This document shows, piece after piece, positions 36,500 through 44,640 of a DNA stretch of 64,000 nucleotides; the stretch's first letter is position 1, and each line of letters begins with the position of its first letter. The DNA comes from Mytilus californianus (lineage: Eukaryota > Mollusca > Bivalvia > Mytilida > Mytilidae). Below the pieces are notes generated by a model, which worked only from the letters and a program-made list of their open reading frames with translations, did no database searches and had not been told where the DNA came from. Both the position numbers and the translations under genes were made by a program. The stretch is taken from NCBI RefSeq assembly GCF_021869535.1, contig NW_026262690.1, positions 61,884,995 to 61,948,994 on the forward strand, written 5' to 3'.

Positions 36500-36778
36500 G
36501 TCACTTTTTTGGTCTTTTGGAAAATATTATTTGTGCTGTATTTAGACCCCTCTACCAAGAAATTCGTTTTGCATGCACACGTATAAAAATTGCGGTTTTT
36601 ATCCAACGCAATCATAGGTTTGAACGTTGTTTTCAATTTAGACTTGTTTATGTTTTTTTCGTTTGGGCTTGTATTATATTTGCCTTTGGGTTTATATGAT
36701 ACGTTCATCCTATTTCGACTCTTCAAAATTCAAGAGTCTATCCTAAATTGAGGTATGCATTTTGTTAAAATATACTTT
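36500..36778 (+). repeat. 279-bp short array unit lacking a hammerhead (second)
   Basis: Same internal deletion as the first short unit. It is followed by a long unit that starts with the same extra-T variant (GGTCTTTTTTGGAAAATG) as the unit after the first short one, marking it as part of a duplicated trimer. Confidence 0.92.
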
Positions 36779-37072
36779 GTCACTTTTTTGGTCTTTTTTG
36801 GAAAATGTTGTTTGTGCTGTATTTAGACCCCTTTACCAAGAAATTTGTTTTGCATGCACACGTATAAAAATTGCGGTTTTTATCCAACGCAACCATAGGT
36901 TTGAACATTGTTTTCAATTTAGACTTGTTTATATTTTTTTCGTTTGGGCTTGTATTATATTTGCCTTCGGTTTTATATGATCCGTTCATCCTATTTCGAC
37001 TCTTCAATATTCAAGAGTCTATCCTAAATTGAGGTAAATTATATGGCCTTCCAAATACCGTTTCGATTCCTG

Positions 37073-37116
37073 ATATCACTGAAGAGACATAAACTGTCGA
37101 AATCCGGATATGGTGT
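37073..37116 (+). ncRNA. Hammerhead ribozyme, type I (copy 3, intact core)
   Basis: Core CTGAAGA at 37,079-37,085. Helix II GACA/TGTC with loop TAAAC. The 5' strand of helix I is ATATCA, which pairs with TGGTGT through a second G-U. Predicted cleavage after 37,110. The preceding hammerhead-to-hammerhead distance is 821 nt because a short unit intervenes. Confidence 0.84.
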
Positions 37117-37610
37117 ACTAATTTTCACACCTTTTGTTTGCGGTATACCATCTTTTCCGCAAGTTTATTGTTTTCTGTATTATATTAAATTAATATTTGA
37201 GATGATTTTTTTACATCTGGTGATCATTTTATTTGGCAATCGACAATGGCAGTCAGCAGGGTTTAAGAACATCCGTTGTTCGACCTGCTAGTCAAATGCG
37301 TTTTGTTAAAATATACTTTGTCACTTTTTTGGTCTTTTAGAAATGTTGTTTGTGTTGTATTTAGACCCCTTTACCAAGAAATTTGTTTTGCATGCACACG
37401 TATAAAAAATGCGGTTTTTATCCAACGCAATCATAGGTTTGAACGTTGTTTTCAATTTAGACTTGTTTATATTTTTTTCGTTTGGGCTTGTATTATATTT
37501 GCCTTTGGGTTTATATGATCCGTTCATCCTATTTCGACTCTTCAAAATCCAAGAGTCTATCCTAAATTGAGGTAAATTATATGGCCTTCCAAATACCGTT
37601 TCGATTCCTA

Positions 37611-37654
37611 ACATCACTGAAGAGACATTAATTGTGGAAATCCGGATATGGTGT
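37611..37654 (+). ncRNA. Hammerhead ribozyme, mutated (copy 4)
   Basis: Core CTGAAGA at 37,617-37,623 is intact, but the helix II closing base C11.1 is G (TGTG at 37,633-37,636). This breaks the conserved 10.1-11.1 pair next to GAA. Activity is probably reduced or lost. Predicted site after 37,648. Confidence 0.78.
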
Positions 37655-38153
37655 ACTAATTTTTGCACCTTTTGTTTGCGGTATACCATCTTTTCCGCGA
37701 GTTTATTGTTTTCTGTTTGATATAAAATTAATATTTAAGATCCATTTTGTTACATCTGGTGATCATTTTATTTGGCAATCGACGATGGCAGTCAGCAGGG
37801 TTTAAGAACATCCGTTGTTCGACCTGCTAGTCAAATGCGTTTTGTTAAAATATACTTTGTCACTTTTTTGGTCTTTTGGAAAATATTATTTGTGGTGTAT
37901 TTAGACCCCTTTACCAAGAAATTTGTTGTGCATGCACACGTATAAAAATTGCGGTTTTTATCCGAAGCAATCATAGGTTTGAACGTTGTTTTCAATTTAG
38001 ACTTGTATATACTTTTTTTTTCGTTTGGGCTTGTATTATATTTGCCTTTGGGTTTATATGATCCGTTCATCCTATTTCGATTCTTCAAAATTCAAGAGTC
38101 TATCCTAAATTGAGGTAAATTATATGGCCTTCCAAATACCGTTTCGATTCCTA

Positions 38154-38197
38154 ACATCACTGAAGAGACATTAATTGTCGAAATCCGGATATGGTGT
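38154..38197 (+). ncRNA. Hammerhead ribozyme, type I (copy 5, intact, consensus)
   Basis: Core CTGAAGA at 38,160-38,166, helix II GACA-TTAAT-TGTC, GAAA at 38,180-38,183. Predicted cleavage after 38,191. It matches the array consensus at every position. The monomer from the previous site is 543 nt. Confidence 0.88.
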
Positions 38198-38692
38198 ACT
38201 AATTTTTGCACCTTTTGTTTGCGGTATACCATCTTTTCCGCAAGTTTATCGTTTTCTGTTTGATATTAAATTAATATTTAAGATCAATTTTGTTATATCT
38301 GGTGATCATTTTATTTGGCAATCGACAATGGCAGTCAGCAGGGTTTAAGAACATCCGTTGTTCGACCTGCTAGTCAAATGCGTTTTGTTAAAACATACTT
38401 TGTCACTTTTTTGGTCTTTTGGAAAATATTAATTGTGCTGTATTTAGACCCCTTTACCAAGAAATTTGTTTTGCATGCACACGTATAAAAATTGCGGTTT
38501 TTATCCAACGCAATCATAGGTTTGAACGTTGTTTTCAATTTAGACTTGTTTAAATTTTTTTGTTTGGGCTTGTATTATATTTGCCTTCAGGTTTATATGA
38601 TCCGTTCATCCTATTTCGACTCTTCAAAATTCAAGAGTCTATCCTAAATTGAGGTAAATTATATGGCCTTCCAAATACCGTTACGATTCCTA

Positions 38693-38736
38693 ACATCACT
38701 GAAGAGACATTAATAGTCGAAATCCGGATATGGTGT
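38693..38736 (+). ncRNA. Hammerhead ribozyme, type I (copy 6, weakened helix II)
   Basis: Core CTGAAGA at 38,699-38,705. Helix II is GACA/AGTC, so its loop-side pair is A-A and three pairs remain. Predicted cleavage after 38,730. The stem I flank reads TGGTGTTC instead of TGGTGTAC. Confidence 0.8.
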
Positions 38737-39101
38737 TCTAATTTTCGCACCTTTTGTTTGCGGTATACCATCTTTTCCGCAAGTTTATTGTTTTCTATTT
38801 GGTATTAAATTAATAATAAAGATCCATTTTGTTACATCTTGTGATCCGTTTATTTGGCAATCGCCAGTGGCAGTCAACAGGGTTTAAGAACATCCGTTGT
38901 TCGACTTGTTAGTCAAATGCGTTTTGTTAAAATATACTTTTTCACTTTTTTGGTCTTTTGGAAAATGTTGTTTGTGCTGTATTTAGACCCCTCTACCAAG
39001 AAATTTGTTTTGCATGCACACGTATAAAAATTGCGTTTTTTATCCAACGCAATCATAGGTTTTGAACGTTGTTTTCAATTTAGACTTATTTGTATATTCA
39101 T

Positions 39102-39200
39102 AGATTATCGTTGGTTATCTGAACGAGATTGGTTTTCTCGCTTGAGCCGGTACGGCGAAAGTGAGAAAATAAATGGAGTTGAGATGACCAATGATAATCT
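39102..39200. repeat. Foldback element next to array 1
   Basis: AGATTATCGTTGGTTATCTG (39,102) is inverted as AGATGACCAATGATAATCT (ending 39,200). The arms continue inward to TTTTCTCGCTTGAGCCGG and CGGCGAAAGTGAGAAAA, about 48 bp each at roughly 75% identity. It begins about 12 bp after array 1 ends. Confidence 0.75.
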
Positions 39201-39400
39201 GTTTATCGCTATTTTCCCTATGAAGACGTTGTTAATTTCCTTGACAACGGCACGTGTTTCCTTAGTTTCTAGCGATAATTTTCATATCACTCGACTCCGT
39301 TTTCATATCGCTCGACTCCGCTGAGAACGGAAATTATCAGTCAGCAAGATCAAAGGAAAAATTCGTAAAATACTAGTAGCGATAAATATATATATATATA
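39201..39400. other. GC-richer spacer with short direct repeat
   Basis: TTTTCATATCACTCGACTCC (39,280) and TTTTCATATCGCTCGACTCC (39,300) are a 20-bp direct repeat. TTATCGCTATTTTCC and AGTAGCGATAAATA at the two ends are inverted. The segment may be part of the same foldback family as 39,102-39,200. Confidence 0.5.
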
Positions 39401-39533
39401 GAAACATAGCGTCCATATACTAAAAATAGAAACAAGGCTTCAGGTACATGGAATACTCCGACTTTGAATCGAGTGATCGTAATAACCCATGAAAAAAGAA
39501 GAATGCTGCACCATATGTAATATTATACAATTA

Positions 39534-39722
39534 TATAATTATAGCCTTTGTATGTTGTATGGGGTCGATACGAGGATATATCTACCGAAGACGGTCTGAG
39601 TTCGTGTACTTCTTTAGGTTGATATATCCTCGTATATGACTTCGTCTTAAGTCGATGTACTTCTTTCAGGTAGGTCGATATATCCTCGTATCGACCTGAT
39701 TCAAAGGCTACGATTATAATAA
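39534..39722. repeat. Foldback element with GGTCGATACGAGGATATATC arms
   Basis: The left arm GGTCGATACGAGGATATATC (39,565) pairs with GATATATCCTCGTATCGACC ending near 39,700. The outer parts also pair (ATTATAGCCTTTG against CAAAGGCTACGATTATAAT). The interior repeats the motif once more (GATATATCCTCGTATATGAC) and carries two TCGTGTACTTCTTT / TCGATGTACTTCTTT copies. Confidence 0.85.
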
Positions 39723-41485
39723 CACTATCATGTTTCAAGATGCCTGAAATCCTTATATAGAGTAGAAAATTCATTTGAATGGTTGTTATGATTGTGTCAC
39801 AAAGGATTTAATACTTCAATTTATGGATATTTTAAAATAACTGTGCAATATCACTTTTCTATCTGCCGTTTTCAGACAGCAGTTTAACATTTGACTCATT
39901 CTGAACGAATCAAATAAGTTAGAATATACAAAATAATAATATAAGGGTATATAGTATGTGTATGCAAATATCGTTGATTAGTTAGAATAATTTCAAATAC
40001 CGTTTCTCCAATCCTTCTTCTACGATTTTTTTTCTAAATAAATGCTTTACTTATTGTAGCTCTCGTTGTTATTCGATATCACGTCATTTTTTTTTCAAAT
40101 AAAACTTTCACATCTGAAAAATAACAATGCATAAGTTTCCATTTATTTGTTAATCATTTATTCATAAATCTGAAAGATGATAGTTTAATATAATTCCAAG
40201 AATCGAAGTAGTACAAACGTTAAAAAGCAATGTTAAGGATTGGGAAATGATGCGATATCTTTTGATAAATGAAATATCAAATTGGTGCTTCGCTCCGTTT
40301 ACCATAATGTCTGAAGTAGTAAATTTCATTCTAAATTATTAAGTAGTAATTTGTATTAAAACCGTAAAAATAAAGACTACCTGGTGAAATATCATATCTT
40401 TTCCAGTAATTGCATCGAAGTTTACTTACAATCTGAGCAATTAATCACCACTCTTTGGAAAATTACGTTGTTCGCAATTAATAGTTTCCTTTTTGATATT
40501 TAATAATTAATAAGGCATTTATAATGTCTCTTAACTTATATCAGAAATGAAAAGGACATCACTGAATACCATCCTCCAGGGAGAAAAATCGTGTTTGTTA
40601 GATATGCTTTCTACAAAATTTAATAATGATGTAAAAGATAGACTACTTGAATCTAAATGTCTATAGCTAAATTTGTTGGCTTTTTCTTTATCATTTCTCT
40701 TGTTATATTCGTGATAGATAGACAAAAAATATACATACTTTGATTTCTTTTGTTACAGATTCAATATCGGCAATCGGAGGACAACTATATATTTAAATGC
40801 AATGTACGAAACCCAAAGAGTGCAATAATATATAAAATTATAATAAACAATTTTGATATATCGTAATATTAAGAACATTATTTTTTTTTTGACAGGGCCC
40901 GATTTGGTGGTGTTACATCTTACAAAGTCTATCCGAATTATTTTGCAAAGAATTCCGCTCAAACCGGTGCTAGGGGCCGTCTTAAAATTGAAGTGAGGTT
41001 AGAGTTTTTGGGTTTTTTATTTGCTCCGTGTTGAAGGCATCACTGTGACTTTGAGATAAAGTACAGCAATAAAAGCGCTCTTCCTTTGCTTTTTGTGTGT
41101 TTTTTTTGTTGTGCATGTTTTGATTTTGTGTCATGGATGGATACCACATATCCTTTATATTTTTATTATATAAGATTCTGTTAAAAATAGATACGTTTTA
41201 AATTTTGAAAGCTTGAAAGGCAATTTATAAAACGTTTTTCAATAACTTTTCATAATATGCAGTTTTTTATACGTAATTTTTACTGAGCTATGCAAAATGT
41301 TGTTTTTTAAAAAGTTGTTTACTTATAACACTATTTCTAAATTTACAAAGAGTAAATATTTTCCAAATATGGTTATTGTTGAAGGTGTAATTATAACAAT
41401 TGATTCAAATTGTAGTTCAGTCTTTCTTCTTTCATTGTGTATTAAACCAGACTTTGTATCTGAACAGATGACAAGTAAAAAAACG
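39723..41485. other. No recognised gene
   Basis: AT-rich. Short ORFs at 40,531-40,725 and 40,753-40,962 (minus) have no recognisable domain. Confidence 0.45.
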
Positions 41486-41489
41486 TAGA

Positions 41490-41545
41490 CCTGAGCATGC
41501 ATGAAATATTTGCTACTAAACGTTAAGAAATCATTAATCAATCAG
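41490..41545 (+). repeat. Dispersed repeat tail T, copy 2
   Basis: CCTGAGCATGCATGAAATAT, TTGCTACTAAACGTTAAGAA, ATCATTAATCAATCAG. Closest relative in the window is 32,250-32,310. Confidence 0.65.
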
Positions 41546-41753
41546 TACCAATACTACAAACATAACATTTTCATGAATCAGATTATTGTTCTACGTTTCC
41601 AGAGATTGAAAGCAGTTTATCATTGGCTTCTCTTTATCGAAATAACTTGGGTACTCTGGACCTCGATGGAACTTTTTACTACAGCATACAGATTACTCCT
41701 CAGAAAGAGAAAAGGCTTCTTATCCATAACTTTTGTGCCAGAGCCATGTTCTC

Positions 41754-41778
41754 GGGGGTGGGGAGGGGAGGGGAGGGG
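41754..41778 (+). other. Potential G-quadruplex tract
   Basis: Five G-runs (G5, G4, G4, G4, G4) are separated by single T or A bases. Such very short loops favour a stable parallel quadruplex. No gene start is visible nearby, so a promoter role is not supported. Confidence 0.85.
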
Positions 41779-41994
41779 TAAGTTTGGGAAAGAACTAAAA
41801 CCGAAGTTAAACATACAGCTGAAATATTTGGCAATTTTGTGATATTGAAACTGGGTGCATGCCGATATCAAAACGGTATATAGCTTATACGGTCAGCTGT
41901 GAACTGTGTCTTCTCGTCCTCTACTTTAAGAAGAATTGTAGATGCATTACCATTTATTCATGGTAAGTGTGTGGCCAAACTTAGGCTTTCTTTT

Positions 41995-42262
41995 TGTGTC
42001 CGTCCCAAGTCAGGAGCCTGTAATTCAGTGGTTGTCGTTTGTTTCTGTATATCATATTCGTTTATTGTTTTGTACATAAATCAGGCCGTTAGTTTTCTCG
42101 TTTGAATTGTTTTACATTTGTCATTTCGGGGTTTTTTACAGCTCACTATGCGGTATGGGTTTTGTTCATTGTTGAATGCTGTACGATGACCTAAAGTTGT
42201 TAACTTCTGTCTCATTTGGTCTCTGGTAGAGAGTTGTTCCATTGGCAATCATATAACATCTT
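41995..42262 (-). repeat. M1 repeat, reverse copy
   Basis: CGTCCCAAGTCAGGAGCCTG, GTTTTGTACATAAATCAGGC, GCGGTATGGGTTTTGTTCAT, then GGCAATCATATAACATCTTC. It is the 5' half of the element in reverse. The ORF at 41,899-42,105 overlaps it and is incidental. Confidence 0.87.
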
Positions 42263-42732
42263 CTAATTTTATTATTTGCACTTTAATATTGGACGTTGGT
42301 GTCTTTTCTTTTTTTTTTTTTGTCTTTTGTGAAAAAAAACAACGTTTATTTGATTTTACATAAAAACAGTAAATGATTAAGAGTCAGATGGCAAAAACGA
42401 ATTAATTTTACTATTAATATTTATAATTGTTTATGTGATTCAATGAGTAATCGAGAAAATAATGTGTTTCAAAAGGCATATTTGATAATGTGTCAATATT
42501 TTAATCTAAAATTCTTTCAAATTTCTATTATGATGATTTTATTTCTGTAAAATACCTGTAACTAATATTTTAAATGTTGAAACGGCAAAAATAAAAAATA
42601 ACAATCCCGTCCGGTTTAGAGATCAAAAAAGATTTTTCATAACTAACCATCAGTGGTGCATCCGTAAACCTTTTTTTTCAAAATTATTTTCCTGTAAACT
42701 ATGAAAAAGATGTTCGAAATAGGCATGAATAT
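42263..42732. other. No recognised feature
   Basis: AT-rich with T- and A-runs at 42,307-42,350. Nothing identified. Confidence 0.45.
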
Positions 42733-42769
42733 TGTCTTGCATCAAGCACCTACAGGCTTCTTAGAATCG

Positions 42770-43080
42770 TTGCAAGGGGTTTTTATAGTGCATATAGCGT
42801 GGTACTATCGTTTCATGAATCATGAAGCATAGGATATTACATTCCCATTCAGACCCGACATGGCTCCGTATTCATACATTTCGCAAAGCCAAACTGACGC
42901 CTATATCTAAAGACCGTTGAACTTTAACAGCTGCTGAAGAGGAGCAAAAAACTACCGACCACCCATAAAGATGTTGCTCAGCGTGGTACTTTCCCGTCAC
43001 GAGGCATCCAATTGAACGTCTCTATTCCGTCCGGTCGTGGCTGTGTATTTACACATTCCACTAAGAGAAACGAACGATTC
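42770..43080 (+). repeat. Dispersed repeat X, two tandem copies
   Basis: Copy 2a (42,770-42,895): GCAAGGGGTTTTTATAGTGC, AGCGTGGTACTATCG, GACCCGACATGGCTCCGTAT. Copy 2b (42,940-43,080): CAGCGTGGTACTTTCCCGTC, ACGAGGCATCCAATTGAACG, CGGTCGTGGCTGTGTATT. Both are related to 6,120-6,235 but are strongly diverged from each other. Confidence 0.6.
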
Positions 43081-43317
43081 CTTGGCAAGGGTTGTCCAGG
43101 TGATTGCGTTTTGATACTCTAGTCAACTTTTGGAGTGAAGACCATGATTAATAGGGCGTGGAATTTTAGCTGGTCAGTAGATGGTCAGAATTATTCCAGC
43201 ATTAAATGTCATTTTTAAAGAGAGGGGTCCATGAACTCGTTTTCAAGTTAAATCAGTCTGAATGATAAAATCTGTCGAGAATGCATCTTTTCCCATATGT
43301 CACAGTTTGACATCGAG

Positions 43318-43490
43318 AAAAATATAGATTCCATCACTGCAACAAGTGTGTTACGATATTTCTCCACTCGAGACAGTTAAATCTTAATATTTAAAGCGCG
43401 AGGCTTGCTGAGCTTTTTAAATAATTAAAATTTAACTGTCGAGAGTGGAGAAATATCGTAATACACGAGTTATAGTGGTGGAATCTGTTT
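43318..43490. repeat. Long foldback element
   Basis: ATAGATTCCATCACTGCAAC (left) mirrors TTATAGTGGTGGAATCTGTT (right). The central arms TACGATATTTCTCCACTC and GAGTGGAGAAATATCGTA are perfect. Inner arms GACAGTTAAATCTTAA and TTAAAATTTAACTGTC meet around GCGCGAGGCTTGCTGAGC. Arms total about 80 bp. Confidence 0.9.
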
Positions 43491-43547
43491 TTCTAATGAT
43501 TTTTATCCTTCCTTTCCAAAGATTTGCAGAAAGTTGTGTTCTTTATA

Positions 43548-43592
43548 TGTGACGTCATCAGGCATGGTCGCCTTTTTACAGGACGTCACAAT
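43548..43592. repeat. GTGACGTC inverted repeat
   Basis: TGTGACGTCATCAGGCATGG and TTTTTACAGGACGTCACA bracket about 40 bp with GTGACGTC / GACGTCAC ends. Also contains a perfect TGACGTCA palindrome. Probably the flank of the neighbouring foldback family rather than a cAMP-response site. Confidence 0.55.
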
Positions 43593-43899
43593 AGGAAATT
43601 CAGAAAAAAATCAAGAAAATTTAACGTCATAATTAAATTTCGACTAATCATTTGCTGAGGACAGATATTTCACTAGTGATGAGAAATATTTTTCTCACAC
43701 CGCTCAAGAAATGTGAAAATAGCACAAAAATTAGAGAAATAACATTTTACGTTAGCAACGTCATTACCTCCCCTGTAACTGTATCGTATGCCCTTAAGAA
43801 ATATGTCCATCTGAACATCTTTTGTTCGGTACAGAAATTCATGATACTAAACCCCTAACGGGAGGGATTGTACTTGATTTTCATATGATGAAGACATAA

Positions 43900-44393
43900 T
43901 CTTTCAATCAGTTTAATTGAGGTCTGGAGCTGGCATATCAGTAACTGCTAGTAGTCCTTTGTTAATTTATGTATCATTGTCATTTTGCTTAGTTTCTTTT
44001 GTTACCTATTCTGACATCGGACTGGGACTTCTTTTAAACTCAGTTTTACTGTGCGTATCGCTGTGTGTTTCTTTATTCTACATTGGCTAGAGGTATAGGG
44101 GGAGGGTTGAGATCTCACAAATTTGCGCCTGTCCCAAGTCAGGAGCCTCTGGCCTTTGTTAGTCTTGTATGTTTTGTAATTTTAGTTCATTTATATGTTT
44201 TGGAGTTTAGTATGACGTCCATTTTCACTGAACTAGTACACATTTTTATTTAGGGGCAAGCTGAGGACCACCTCTGGATGCGGGATTTTCTCGCTGCGTT
44301 GAAGACTCATTGTTGGACTTCGGCTGTTATCTGCTCTTTGGCCGGGTTGTTGTCTCTTTGACATATTCCCCATCTCCATTCTCAATTCTATGG
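43900..44393. repeat. Mussel dispersed repeat M2
   Basis: ACTGCTAGTAGTCCTTTGTT, TGTCCCAAGTCAGGAGCCTC, GGCAAGCTGAGGACCACCTC, GGCCGGGTTGTTGTCTCTTT, then GACATATTCCCCATCTCCAT. I recognise this as a common Mytilus dispersed sequence. It shares only the CCCAAGTCAGGAGCC segment with M1. No ORF of note. Confidence 0.82.
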
Positions 44394-44600
44394 TATGTGG
44401 TTAACAGAGTAACACGCTCTCAGGACGTTATATAACCCTTGTATCAACTCATTGAAGGTACTTAGGTGACCTGTTGCAAGGCAATATTTCTGTCACTATT
44501 CAACCTATTTTTCCAGTGAAGTACCAAATTCCCGTCTTACATCCCAGTCAACATTCTTTGCAGAACCTACCTATCGGATTCATGGGTAATGTGTTCTCAT

Positions 44601-44640
44601 TTGTCACTGAACGTTAAGAAAACATCAACCAATCAATCAG
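44601..44640 (+). repeat. Dispersed repeat tail T, short copy
   Basis: TTGTCACTGAACGTTAAGAA, then AACATCAACCAATCAATCAG. Confidence 0.55.

Larger units (their letters stand above)
34985..39090 (+). repeat. Hammerhead-ribozyme tandem array 1 (retrozyme-like, ~540-bp unit)
   Basis: Aligning the landmark TACTTTGTCACTTTTTTGG gives copies at 35,143, 35,422, 35,964, 36,500, 36,779, 37,320, 37,859, 38,402 and 38,941. The spacings are 279, 542, 536, 279, 541, 539, 543 and 539 bp. Units are about 95% alike by eye. Each full unit includes a type I hammerhead core just downstream of CCAAATACCGTTTCGATTCC. The array starts just 5' of a hammerhead and ends after CAATTTAGACTT. This fits the known layout of animal retrozymes (tandem non-coding monomers, one hammerhead each). 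Short ORFs repeated on both strands are by-products of the repetition. A plain satellite DNA that happens to carry hammerheads is the alternative. Confidence 0.9.

Noticed and set aside
37321..37689. 122-codon minus-strand ORF in the hammerhead array
   Set aside because: It lies wholly in repeat units; the other units have only shorter versions and both strands are open, so it is a by-product of the repeat.
34985..39090. CRISPR array or ordinary satellite without function
   Set aside because: Units are ~540 bp with no spacers and the genome is eukaryotic, excluding CRISPR. A plain satellite cannot be excluded, but the regularly placed complete hammerhead core argues for a retrozyme-type element.
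43552..43560. cAMP-response element (TGACGTCA)
   Set aside because: It lies in an inverted-repeat structure with no gene or promoter nearby.
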